From NCBI GenBank assembly GCA_036568605.1, contig DATCSE010000547.1, positions 1 to 6,738 of the forward strand: DNA of 6,738 bases. The letters are read 5' to 3'. The notes below the pieces were generated by a model. That model saw only the letters and a program-made list of their open reading frames with translations, did not search any database and was not told where the DNA came from. The first letter of the stretch is position 1. Each line of letters opens with the position of its first letter. The DNA comes from DATCSE01 sp036568605. GTDB taxonomy: Bacteria; Pseudomonadota; Gammaproteobacteria; Burkholderiales; Burkholderiaceae_C. Of this stretch, positions 1-5,629 are shown piece by piece. The position numbers and the translations under genes were made by a program.

Positions 1-786
1 CACCAGCGTCGTGGTCAGGTGGAAGGCCAGGCGCGGCCAGCCGCGCACGTCGCCGGACACGTTCGCCACAGCCAGCAGCACGGCGATCCAGCCGAGCAGC
101 CGCACACCCGCCGTGCATTGCGCCAGCGCGCGGCGGCACAACGGCGCGTGCACCGCATACGCCAGCGCGACACCGAGGACGATGGGCGTGAACGTGACCT
201 GCAGGATGGGCAGCGACGCGTAGACGAGGCCATGCGCGGCCAGCCAGCGGTCGAGAAAACCGAAGTTGACGAGCTGGTTCAGCAGCAGGAACGCCGAAAG
301 CGTCCACAGCGCTCCGTGGCCCAGCCGCGCGAGCAGCGGCGGCCAGGCCAGGTAGAACTGCTCTTCGGTCGACAGCGACCAGGTGATGCCCATCAGCGAG
401 GCAAGCACGACCCAGTTGCTCGTGTAGCTCGCGTGGTACGGCAGCTCGGCGATGAAGGCCGGCGCATTCGTCGAGCCCGGGGCGAACAGGAAATACGCCG
501 CCAGCAGCGCAAGCACGGCGTAGTACAGCGGGAAGATCCGCAACGCGCGCCTCGCATAGAAGTTCACCAGGCTGATGCGGCCGGTCGCCATCTGCTCGTC
601 GAGCAGCAGCGTCGTGATCAGGAAGCCGCTGAGCACGAAGAAGACGTCGACGCCCAGGAAGCCGTTGTGCAAGATCGGCCACGGCAGCGGTCCGCGATAT
701 CCGTGATGCCAGACGACTCCGATGACGGCCAGGGCGCGCACGCCGTTCAGGCCGGCGATCTGCCGCGGTTTCGTCGCCGGCGCCAC
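1..786 (-). CDS. Acyltransferase-3 family integral membrane protein, C-terminus cut by the window edge
   Basis: Probable membrane acyltransferase of the acyltransferase-3 (OafA/NodX-like) family, which transfers acyl groups to surface polysaccharides or similar substrates; the substrate here is unknown. The frame is open for 262 codons to the left edge with no stop. Family hallmarks appear in order: LNGVRALAVIGVVWHHG near residues 13-29, with conserved Arg17 and the His pair; GFLGVDVFFVLSGFLIT at 42-58; RRALRIFPLYYA at 79-90; and WSLSTEEQFYLAWP at 136-149. Several hydrophobic segments follow (about 88-102, 158-172, 193-211, 229-242). Family members are usually about 350-400 residues, so roughly the last third is missing. 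The start is GTG at 786-784, chosen because GGAGG (794-798) lies 7 nt upstream and the family motif begins 12 residues later. It starts 34 nt after the pntB stop on the same strand with no visible terminator between, so it may be co-transcribed. Family assignment is firm; the specific role is unknown. Confidence 0.88.
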   Translation of the reverse strand, partial: MAPATKPRQIAGLNGVRALAVIGVVWHHGYRGPLPWPILHNGFLGVDVFFVLSGFLITTLLLDEQMATGRISLVNFYARRALRIFPLYYAVLALLAAYFLFAPGSTNAPAFIAELPYHASYTSNWVVLASLMGITWSLSTEEQFYLAWPPLLARLGHGALWTLSAFLLLNQLVNFGFLDRWLAAHGLVYASLPILQVTFTPIVLGVALAYAVHAPLCRRALAQCTAGVRLLGWIAVLLAVANVSGDVRGWPRLAFHLTTTLV

Positions 787-793
787 GCAACAA

Positions 794-798
794 CCTCC
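794..798 (-). promoter_or_regulatory. Shine-Dalgarno site fixing the acyltransferase GTG start
   Basis: On the minus strand GGAGG is followed by a 7-nt spacer and GTG. An in-frame TTG lies further upstream, but it has no such site, so this motif decides the start. Confidence 0.7.
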
Positions 799-820
799 GC
801 GCAACGCCGGCGGCGGTGCG

Positions 821-2242
821 TCACTCCACTGCCTTGACCATGTCCTCGACCACCTTCTTCGCGTCGCCGAACACCATCATCGTCTTGTCCATGTAGAACA
901 GCTCGTTGTCCAGCCCGGCGTAGCCGGCGGCCATCGAGCGCTTGTTGACGATGATGGTCTTGGCCTTGTAGGCCTCGAGGATGGGCATGCCGTAGATCGG
1001 CGTGCCCTTCTGCAGCGCGGCCGGGTTCACGACGTCGTTCGCGCCCAGGATGATCGCGACGTCGGCTTGGCCGAACTCGCCGTTGATGTCTTCCATCTCG
1101 AAGACCTGGTCGTACGGCACCTCGGCCTCGGCCAGCAGCACGTTCATGTGGCCCGGCATGCGCCCGGCCACCGGGTGGATCGCGTACTTGACGGTCACGC
1201 CCTTCTCGGTGAGCTTGGTCGCGAGCTCCTTGACCGCGTGCTGCGCGCGCGCGACCGCGAGGCCGTAGCCCGGCACGATCACCACCGTCTCGGCATTGCC
1301 CAGCACGAAGGCGGCGTCGTCGGCGCTGCCGCTCTTCACGGTGCGCTGCTGCGCGGCACCGGCCGCCGCGCTCGCGCCCTCGCCGCCGAAGCCGCCGAGG
1401 ATCACGTTGAAGAACGAGCGGTTCATCGCCTTGCACATGATGTAGCTCAGGATCGCGCCCGAGCTGCCCACCAGAGAACCGGCGATGATCAGCATGCTGT
1501 TGTTCAGCGAGAAGCCGATGCCCGCCGCGGCCCAGCCCGAGTAGCTGTTCAGCATCGAGACGACCACCGGCATGTCGGCGCCGCCGATCGGGATGATGAT
1601 GGTCACGCCCAGCACGAACGAGAGCAGCAGGATCAGACCGAAGTCCAGCCAGCTCTGGCTCGCGATGAAGCCGTAGATGAAGAACAGCAGCGCCAGCGCG
1701 AGCGCCAGGTTCACCAGGTGCTGGCCCGGGAAGACCACCGGCGCGCCCTTGAACAGGCGGAACTTGTAGGTACCCGAGAGCTTGCCGAATGCGATCACCG
1801 AGCCGCTGAAGGTGATCGCGCCGATCGCGGCGCCCAACGCGAGCTCGAGCCGGTTGCCGGACGGGATCGGCTCGCCCTTCGCGACGATCTGGAACGCATG
1901 CGGCTCGGCCACCGCGGCCACCGCGATGAACACCGCCGCCAGGCCGATCATGCTGTGGAAGAACGCGACCAGCTCGGGCATCTTGGTCATCTCGACCGTG
2001 CGCGCCCGGTACGCGCCGTAGCCGCCGCCGGCGACCAGGCCCAGCAGTACCCAGCCCAGCCCCAGGCCCGAGCCGGCGAGCTTGACGATCAGCGCTGCGG
2101 TCGTGACCGCGGCGATCCCCATGCCGACCATGCCGAAGAGGTTGCCGCGGATCGACGTGGTGGGGTGGCTCAGCCCCTTGAGCGCCTGGATGAAGCAGAC
2201 GCTCGCGATCAAATACAGCAGCGTAACGAGGTTGAGACTCAC
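821..2242 (-). CDS. pntB: NAD(P) transhydrogenase subunit beta
   Basis: Beta subunit of the proton-translocating transhydrogenase of the inner membrane. It carries most of the membrane domain (dII) and the NADP(H)-binding domain (dIII). The protein is 473 residues, normal for the family. Multiple hydrophobic helices span about 1-275. Within them H96 (in MPELVAFFHSMIG) corresponds to the E. coli proton-channel residue betaHis91, and D223 and N232 (in GADMPVVVSMLNSYSG) correspond to betaAsp213 and betaAsn222. A flexible Ala/Gly-rich linker (about 283-318) leads to dIII, with PGYGLAVARAQ at 324-334, HPVAGRMPGHMNVLLAEA from 356 and GANDVVNPAA at 400-409, the NADP(H) signature. The start is GTG, which overlaps the pntAB stop as GTGA (2239-2242), and AAGGAGG (2250-2256) lies 7 nt upstream. 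Close overlap implies translational coupling and equal subunit supply. No key residue appears lost. Confidence 0.97.
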   Translation of the reverse strand: MSLNLVTLLYLIASVCFIQALKGLSHPTTSIRGNLFGMVGMGIAAVTTAALIVKLAGSGLGLGWVLLGLVAGGGYGAYRARTVEMTKMPELVAFFHSMIGLAAVFIAVAAVAEPHAFQIVAKGEPIPSGNRLELALGAAIGAITFSGSVIAFGKLSGTYKFRLFKGAPVVFPGQHLVNLALALALLFFIYGFIASQSWLDFGLILLLSFVLGVTIIIPIGGADMPVVVSMLNSYSGWAAAGIGFSLNNSMLIIAGSLVGSSGAILSYIMCKAMNRSFFNVILGGFGGEGASAAAGAAQQRTVKSGSADDAAFVLGNAETVVIVPGYGLAVARAQHAVKELATKLTEKGVTVKYAIHPVAGRMPGHMNVLLAEAEVPYDQVFEMEDINGEFGQADVAIILGANDVVNPAALQKGTPIYGMPILEAYKAKTIIVNKRSMAAGYAGLDNELFYMDKTMMVFGDAKKVVEDMVKAVE

Positions 2243-2568
2243 TTGGTCTCCTCCTTCGGCGCCGCAGCCTTTTTGTCCTTCTTCTTGAACATCTCGAGCA
2301 TGCGCCTCGTGACGAGGAAGCCGCCGAAGATGTTGACCGCGGCCAGCGCGACCGCGAGCACGCCCATCGCCTTGCCCAGCGGCCCTTCGGTCAGCGCCGC
2401 CGCCAGCATCGCGCCGACGATCACGACCGCCGAGAGCGCGTTGGTCACCGCCATCAGCGGTGTGTGCAGCGCCGGCGTGACGGTCCAGACGACGTGGTAG
2501 CCGACGTAGATCGCCAGCACGAAGATGATCAGGTTGGTGATCGTGTGGGAGACGATTTCGTGTTCCAT
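2239..2568 (-). CDS. pntAB: NAD(P) transhydrogenase subunit alpha-2 (membrane part of alpha)
   Basis: Small membrane subunit of the split-alpha transhydrogenase. It corresponds to the C-terminal membrane region of the single-chain alpha subunit of E. coli, as in Rhodospirillum rubrum, where alpha is two proteins. It is 109 residues, with three hydrophobic helices at roughly 10-30, 41-60 and 65-87. Typical family sequence includes TNLIIFVLAIYVGYHVVW and TPALHTPLMAVTNALSA. The tail (about 93-109) is Lys-rich and predicted cytoplasmic. It helps form the proton channel with PntB and docks the soluble PntAA. The ATG start follows the pntAA stop by 21 nt; a weak GGAAG lies about 10 nt upstream. Its stop overlaps the pntB start by 4 nt. 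The gene is also called pntA2. Confidence 0.95.
   Translation of the reverse strand: MEHEIVSHTITNLIIFVLAIYVGYHVVWTVTPALHTPLMAVTNALSAVVIVGAMLAAALTEGPLGKAMGVLAVALAAVNIFGGFLVTRRMLEMFKKKDKKAAAPKEETK
2250..2256 (-). promoter_or_regulatory. Shine-Dalgarno site of pntB inside the end of pntAB
   Basis: AAGGAGG on the minus strand, 7 nt before the GTG start of pntB. It lies within the last codons of pntAB, so pntB initiation is embedded in the upstream gene; this supports the GTG start over any internal ATG. Confidence 0.7.
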
Positions 2569-2589
2569 GGTGTCGTCACTTCCTGTTCA

Positions 2590-3705
2590 TCACTTGCGCT
2601 TGACTTCGCCGCCCTGGGCCATCAGGCAGGCCGCGACGATGTCGTCGTCCATCGGCACGTGGAAGGTGCCTTCCTTCGTGATCACGAGCTTCAGAAAGTC
2701 CAGCACGTTGCGCGCGTACAGCGCGCTCGCGTCAGCTGCGACCAGCGCCGGCAGATTGGTCTCGCCGACGATCGTGACGCCGTGCTTGATCACGGTCTTG
2801 CCGGCTTCGGTCAACGGGCAGTTGCCGCCGTTGGGCGCCGCGAGGTCGACGATCACCGAGCCCGGCTTCATCGCCTTGACCATCTCTTCGGTCACGAGCA
2901 CCGGCGCGGGCCGGCCCGGGATCAGCGCGGTCGTGATGACCACGTCGGCCAGCGCGACGCGCTTGGCGACCTCGACCTTCTGCCGATCGAGCCAGCTCTG
3001 CGGCATGGGCCGCGCATAACCGCCGACGCCTTCGGCCGCTTCCTTCTCCTCGGGCGTCTCGTAGGGCACGTCGATGAACTTCGCGCCCAGCGATTCGACC
3101 TGCTCCTTCACGCTGGGTCGCACGTCGCTCGCTTCGATCACTGCGCCCAGGCGCTTCGCGGTCGCGATCGCCTGCAACCCTGCAACGCCGACGCCGAGGA
3201 TCACGACCCGCGCAGCCTTCACGGTACCGGCCGCGGTCATCAGCATCGGGAAGAAGCGCTGGTACTTGTCGGCCGCGATCATCACGGCCTTGTAGCCGGC
3301 GATGTTGGCCTGGCTGGACAGCACGTCCATGCTTTGCGCGCGGGTCGTGCGCGGCGCCGCTTCGAGCGCGAACGCAGTGACGCCGGCACCGGCCAGGCGA
3401 TGCAGCCCGTCGGCATCGAACGGGTTCAGCATGCCGACGACCGCAGCACCGGTCTTCATCATCGACAGCTCGCTGTGCAGCGGCGCGCGCACCTTCAGCA
3501 CCAGGTCGCAGCCGAAGGCGCCGGTCGCATCGGTGATCTCGGCGCCGACGGCTTCGTACGCCGCGTCGGGTGCGCTGGCCGCGACGCCGGCGCCCGACTG
3601 CACCCTGAGTGTGTGGCCCTGTGCCTTCAGCTTCTTGGCTGTCTCGGGTGTGACGGCCACGCGCGTTTCTCCGGCCGCTGTCTCCAGCGGGACCCCTATC
3701 AGCAT
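2590..3705 (-). CDS. pntAA: NAD(P) transhydrogenase subunit alpha-1 (soluble NAD(H)-binding domain I)
   Basis: Soluble NAD(H)-binding subunit of the proton-translocating transhydrogenase, related to alanine dehydrogenase. It passes hydride from NADH to NADP+ held on PntB. It is 371 residues, near the roughly 380 of the R. rubrum protein. An N-terminal catalytic domain begins MLIGVPLETAAGETRVAVTP. The loop PRTTRAQSMD holds R119, Q124 and D127, matching the R. rubrum RQD loop (Arg127, Gln132, Asp135) that positions the nicotinamide. A Rossmann fold follows, with GVGVAG at 171-176 and acidic D194 (EASDVRP). VDLAAPNGGNCPLTE lies at 286-300. The ATG at 3705-3703 was chosen because GAGGAGG (3711-3717) lies 5 nt upstream and the family N-terminus begins exactly here. 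It is the first gene of the pnt cluster, divergent from nudJ. Confidence 0.96.
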   Translation of the reverse strand: MLIGVPLETAAGETRVAVTPETAKKLKAQGHTLRVQSGAGVAASAPDAAYEAVGAEITDATGAFGCDLVLKVRAPLHSELSMMKTGAAVVGMLNPFDADGLHRLAGAGVTAFALEAAPRTTRAQSMDVLSSQANIAGYKAVMIAADKYQRFFPMLMTAAGTVKAARVVILGVGVAGLQAIATAKRLGAVIEASDVRPSVKEQVESLGAKFIDVPYETPEEKEAAEGVGGYARPMPQSWLDRQKVEVAKRVALADVVITTALIPGRPAPVLVTEEMVKAMKPGSVIVDLAAPNGGNCPLTEAGKTVIKHGVTIVGETNLPALVAADASALYARNVLDFLKLVITKEGTFHVPMDDDIVAACLMAQGGEVKRK

Positions 3706-3710
3706 GGATG

Positions 3711-3717
3711 CCTCCTC
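3711..3717 (-). promoter_or_regulatory. Shine-Dalgarno site fixing the pntAA start
   Basis: GAGGAGG on the minus strand with a 5-nt spacer to ATG at 3705. The frame stays open far upstream, to 4029, so this site is what fixes the true start. Confidence 0.75.
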
Positions 3718-3761
3718 AGGCGCATTCAGGTCGGAATTGGGCCCGATTCTGCCGCACCTTG

Positions 3762-3789
3762 TTGATGCTTCGCCAATGACCGGGGTCAA
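3762..3789 (-). promoter_or_regulatory. Candidate sigma-70 promoter for the pnt cluster
   Basis: On the minus strand TTGACC (3784-3789) matches the -35 consensus at 5 of 6 bases and is separated by 16 nt from CATCAA (3762-3767), a poor -10 box (3 of 6). The start point would be near 3755, giving a leader of about 50 nt before pntAA. The -35 is good and the -10 weak, so this is a candidate only. No operator palindrome is evident. Confidence 0.4.
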
Positions 3790-3810
3790 GGGGGCTTCAT
3801 CGCGGCCCGA

Positions 3811-3816
3811 TACGAT
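3811..3816 (+). promoter_or_regulatory. Candidate -10 box for nudJ
   Basis: TACGAT (4 of 6 matches to TATAAT) ends 7 nt before the nudJ ATG at 3824. No convincing -35 is found at 16-18 nt upstream. If it is used, the transcript would start at or almost at the initiation codon; no Shine-Dalgarno sequence precedes nudJ, which fits. Confidence 0.3.
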
Positions 3817-3823
3817 GCGCGCC

Positions 3824-4330
3824 ATGACCCAGCGCTGGAAGCCCAGTGTCACCGTCGCCGCGGTGATCGAACGCCGCAACGCGAGCGGCGAGAGCGAGTT
3901 CCTGATCGTCGAGGAGCACACGCCCGAAGGCCTGAAGCTGAACAACCCCGCGGGCCACCTGGACCCGGAGGAGTCGCCGCAGCAGGCCGTGATTCGCGAG
4001 GTGCTCGAGGAGACGACGCGCTTGTTCACGCCCGATCGGCTGATCGGCGTGTACCTGTCGCGCTTTCGCCGCCCCCGGACCGGCGAAGACGTGACCTACG
4101 TGCGCTTCGCGTTCGGCGGCACGGTCGGCGAGCCGGACCCGACCCTGGCCTACGACACCGGCATCGTGGCGAACCGCTGGATGACGCTGGCGGAGCTGCA
4201 TGCGAGCCGCGCACGGCATCGCAGCCCGCACGTGCTGGGTTCGATCGAGGACTACCTGGCCGGCCGGCGCTATCCGCTGGACACGATCACGACCGATCCC
4301 ACCGTCTACACGCCAGAAATCAAACGCTGA
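3824..4330 (+). CDS. nudJ: NudJ-like Nudix hydrolase
   Basis: Nudix-family pyrophosphohydrolase of 168 residues. E. coli NudJ (YmfB) releases phosphate from thiamine-precursor and nucleoside pyrophosphates; the same activity is inferred here. The N-terminus KPSVTVAAVIE matches NudJ's HVTVACVV. The Nudix box starts at G44 (GHLDPEESPQQAVIREVLEE), with E50, R58, E59, E62 and E63 present for metal binding. The box's usual Gly after EEx is Thr (EETTR, T65). The C-terminal RSPHVLGSIEDYLAGRRYPLDTI (133-155) closely follows E. coli NudJ's [23 protein letters not shown], which is why I prefer NudJ to a generic Nudix call. An in-frame ATG at 3815 would add three residues; neither start has a clear Shine-Dalgarno site. 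In E. coli nudJ directly precedes mnmA; here ribB on the other strand separates them. Confidence 0.88.
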   Translation: MTQRWKPSVTVAAVIERRNASGESEFLIVEEHTPEGLKLNNPAGHLDPEESPQQAVIREVLEETTRLFTPDRLIGVYLSRFRRPRTGEDVTYVRFAFGGTVGEPDPTLAYDTGIVANRWMTLAELHASRARHRSPHVLGSIEDYLAGRRYPLDTITTDPTVYTPEIKR

Positions 4331-4344
4331 CGCGTTTTCTTTTT
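4322..4344 (+). terminator. Probable intrinsic terminator overlapping the nudJ stop codon
   Basis: AAACGC (4322-4327) and GCGTTT (4332-4337) form a perfect 6-bp stem around the loop TGAC, which contains the nudJ TGA stop codon. The 3' arm runs into a T-rich tract, TTTTCTTTTT (4335-4344). The stem is short with only three G-C pairs, so strength is uncertain. Read on the minus strand the same palindrome is followed by a weaker T-rich stretch, so it might also stop transcription coming from ribB. Confidence 0.55.
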
Positions 4345-4373
4345 GCGCCGCGCCAACCTTCGGGTGGCCGAGG

Positions 4374-4499
4374 GTCTACGCCGACGACGGCGGCCGCGAG
4401 ATGCTGTGCGCGACGCTGCTGGGCACCGCGCGCAACCTCGATGCGACGACCGCCGCCGACGCGACCCGCGCCGGTCAGGCCGGCACCGCCTCGAGCTGA
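4374..4499 (+). other. Coding-like stretch without a recognisable gene (possible gene remnant)
   Basis: In the plus frame starting at 4374 there is an open run ending in TGA at 4497-4499. By my count 37 of the 39 codons from 4380 end in G or C, against about 72% and 67% GC at positions one and two, a periodicity typical of real genes in this genome. The peptide contains YADDGGREMLCATLLGTAR and an Ala/Thr-rich tail. I do not recognise it. An ATG at 4401 would give only 32 residues, with no Shine-Dalgarno site. The last 25 nt overlap the ribB 3' end on the other strand. It could be the 3' remnant of a lost gene, or chance in GC-rich DNA. The rest of the 4331-4474 gap holds only the terminator. 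Confidence 0.25.
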
Positions 4500-5125
4500 T
4501 GCCGGTATTCGACCAGCTCGGCGATCGTCAGCATCGGGTAGCCGTGCGCCCGCGAGAACGCGAGCAGCTCGGGGCCGCGCATCATGCTGCCGTCCGCGTT
4601 CATCAGCTCGCACAGCACCGCGGCCGGCGACAGGCCCGCGAGCCGTGCAAGCTCGACCGCGCCCTCGGTGTGGCCGCGCCGCTCGAGCACGCCGCCCGGT
4701 GCCGCACGCAACGGGAACACGTGCCCGGGGCTGACCAGGTCCTCGGCCTTCGCCTCGGCGCCGATCGCGGCGCGTATCGTCGTGACGCGGTCGGCCGCGC
4801 TGACGCCGGTGCTGACGCCCTCGCGCGCCTCGATCGAGACGGTGAACGCGGTGCCATAGCGGCTCTGGTTGCGCGCGACCATCGGCGGCAGCTTGAGCCG
4901 CTCGATCTGCTCGTCCTCGAGGCACAGGCAGACGATGCCCGAGCATTCGCGGATCAGCGTGGCCATCATCGGCACCGTCAGCCGGTCGGCCGCGACGATC
5001 AGGTCGCCTTCGTTCTCGCGGTCGTCATCGTCGACGAGCACGACCGCGCGGCCATGGCGTATCGCGTCGACCGCGATGCGCAGCCGGGGCGGCATCGCGC
5101 GCGGGGAGGGAGAGAAATGAGACAT
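4475..5125 (-). CDS. ribB: 3,4-dihydroxy-2-butanone 4-phosphate synthase
   Basis: RibB converts ribulose 5-phosphate to 3,4-dihydroxy-2-butanone 4-phosphate plus formate, providing the four-carbon unit of riboflavin in the cytoplasm. It is 216 residues, matching stand-alone RibB (217 in E. coli), with no fused GTP cyclohydrolase II domain. The acidic metal loop DDDDRENEGDL is at 32-42, with E37, E39 and D41. GVSTGVSAADR is at 103-113. SPGHVFPLRA (H135) is followed by RRGHTEGAVELARLAGL, with H152 matching the E. coli metal ligand His153, and by ELMN, with E173 matching Glu174. All expected active-site residues are present. The ATG at 5125 is preceded by GAGGA with 9 nt spacing; the internal Met11 has no such site. 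It is preceded by an FMN riboswitch on the same strand and converges with nudJ. Confidence 0.96.
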   Translation of the reverse strand: MSHFSPSPRAMPPRLRIAVDAIRHGRAVVLVDDDDRENEGDLIVAADRLTVPMMATLIRECSGIVCLCLEDEQIERLKLPPMVARNQSRYGTAFTVSIEAREGVSTGVSAADRVTTIRAAIGAEAKAEDLVSPGHVFPLRAAPGGVLERRGHTEGAVELARLAGLSPAAVLCELMNADGSMMRGPELLAFSRAHGYPMLTIAELVEYRHQLEAVPA

Positions 5126-5133
5126 GATGAAAC

Positions 5134-5148
5134 GTCCTCGTTAAGGAC
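5134..5148 (-). promoter_or_regulatory. Hairpin that can hide the ribB Shine-Dalgarno site
   Basis: On the minus strand GTCCT (5148-5144), loop TAACG and AGGAC (5138-5134) form a perfect 5-bp stem. The 3' arm contains the AGGA of the ribB ribosome-binding site, 9 nt before the ATG. Folding would block initiation, so it is a candidate translational switch acting downstream of the FMN riboswitch. The stem is short, and function is inferred. Confidence 0.4.
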
Positions 5149-5166
5149 CCTTGCGGGCGGTTGACG

Positions 5167-5202
5167 AAAAACGTTCCAGGGCGCAATGCCACCAACGCGC
5201 CC
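5167..5202 (-). terminator. Candidate terminator hairpin in the ribB leader
   Basis: On the minus strand GGGCGC (5202-5197) pairs perfectly with GCGCCC (5184-5179) across a 12-nt loop. A run of five T (5171-5167) begins 7 nt after the stem. The gap between stem and T-run is longer than in a classic intrinsic terminator, so it may be weak or not functional. Its 5' arm is shared with the UUCG hairpin just upstream, so the two are mutually exclusive. Confidence 0.35.
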
Positions 5203-5211
5203 GAAGACGCG
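5196..5211 (-). promoter_or_regulatory. UUCG-tetraloop hairpin competing with the leader terminator
   Basis: On the minus strand CGCGTC, loop TTCG, GGCGCG forms a 6-bp stem with a stable C(UUCG)G loop; with wobble pairs the stem can extend outward by several more pairs. It uses the same GGGCGC bases as the 5' arm of the following hairpin, which makes it a candidate anti-terminator. Confidence 0.35.
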
Positions 5212-5273
5212 CCGACAGCTCGGCAAACCCGCAGGCCGACCGCCCAGAAAGCGCTCGGCACACAGGCTCACCC

Positions 5274-5445
5274 ATCTTCTTTCATCCGGACTGTGCTCGA
5301 AGCGCTTGCGCACCTCGAGTGAACCGTCGGCCCCGGCATCTCACCGGATCTGCTGACCCCGGCTGCGGGAGCAGCCGGGCGCTCGCGGGCTTCATCACAC
5401 GAGGTGATTTACCGCCGGTGGGGAATTCCACCCCGCCCTGAAGAC
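5274..5445 (-). ncRNA. FMN riboswitch (RFN element) controlling ribB
   Basis: A complete FMN aptamer read on the minus strand. P1 is GUCUUC (5445-5440) with GAAGAU (5279-5274). Conserved blocks appear in order: AGGGCGGGGTGGAATTCC and CCACCGGCGGTAAA; an ATCAC/GTGAT hairpin (5394-5408); AGCCCGCGAGC; GGTCAGCAGATCCGGTGAG; ATGCCGGGGCCGACGGTT; and AGTCCGGATGAAAGAAGA. Two variable arms are fully paired: a 9-bp perfect stem with a 4-nt loop at 5358-5379, and a 10-bp stem with a GCAA tetraloop at 5296-5319. The aptamer senses FMN and represses riboflavin synthesis genes. The ribB start lies 148 nt downstream on the same strand, and that stretch carries the candidate expression platform. Identity of the aptamer is near certain from the conserved blocks. 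Confidence 0.97.
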
Positions 5446-5453
5446 GTGCCGCG

Positions 5454-5459
5454 ATGGTA
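5454..5459 (-). promoter_or_regulatory. Candidate -10 box for the ribB riboswitch transcript
   Basis: TACCAT on the minus strand (4 of 6 matches to TATAAT) would place transcription start near 5447, right at the first base of the riboswitch P1 stem. No good -35 is found at the proper distance. Position supports it more than sequence does. Confidence 0.3.
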
Positions 5460-5507
5460 GACGAAGCGCCAAATCCTTGCCTGTCGCCGGATTGACAACC
5501 ACCCCGT

Positions 5508-5570
5508 AGCGCCTTCGGCGCTCCCCTCAAGGGGCGCCGCCGGCGGACCGGCAGAGCCGGATCCGCGGCG
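5508..5570. repeat. REP-like cluster of palindromes
   Basis: Three hairpins sit side by side. The first is AGCGCC-TTC-GGCGCT (5508-5522). The second is CCCCT-CA-AGGGG (5523-5534). The third is a long imperfect palindrome (5538-5570) whose core CCGGC-AGA-GCCGG (5548-5560) extends outward by about ten more pairs with one single-base bulge on each arm. The dense palindromy, high GC and intergenic position resemble the extragenic repeats seen many times over in Comamonadaceae-like genomes; that resemblance is from memory, and only one copy is visible here. There is no T-run, so it is not a typical terminator. It lies between the divergent ribB and mnmA promoters. The remaining sequence up to about 5620 may belong to the same element, but I see no further clear structure. 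Confidence 0.5.
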
Positions 5571-5629
5571 TCCGCTTGGCTGTACCGGGGTCATGCCTCG
5601 ACGGTCCCGCTTCGGCAGCATGGAAAAAA

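Noticed and set aside
19..837. Plus-strand open frame at the left edge, and the short minus frame 15-233
   Set aside because: The minus frame from 786 encodes an acyltransferase-3 protein with all family motifs; these frames are its shadows and give Arg/Gln-rich nonsense.
722..2500. Long plus-strand open frame opposite pntB and pntAB
   Set aside because: It is antisense to clearly identified pnt genes. Its product is His/Asp/Arg/Val-rich, as expected for the complement of GC-rich membrane-protein codons, and resembles no family.
2464..3765. Long plus-strand open frame opposite pntAA
   Set aside because: Same situation: a shadow of a firmly identified gene with low-complexity composition.
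3302..3823. Upstream extension of the nudJ frame
   Set aside because: It overlaps pntAA on the other strand; NudJ homology begins at 3824.
3706..4029. Upstream extension of the pntAA frame
   Set aside because: It would run antisense through nudJ. The family N-terminus starts at 3705 with a strong Shine-Dalgarno site next to it.
4320..4946. Minus-strand frame overlapping ribB and the convergent gap
   Set aside because: It is out of frame with ribB, of Arg/Gly/Ala-rich composition and without homology.
5493..5498. TTGTCA on the minus strand as a -35 box for ribB
   Set aside because: It is 33 nt from the TACCAT -10 candidate, too far, and at 16-18 nt spacing there is no plausible -10.
5282..5530. 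Short open frames across the FMN riboswitch
   Set aside because: The sequence is constrained as a structured RNA; the frames have no ribosome-binding site or family match.
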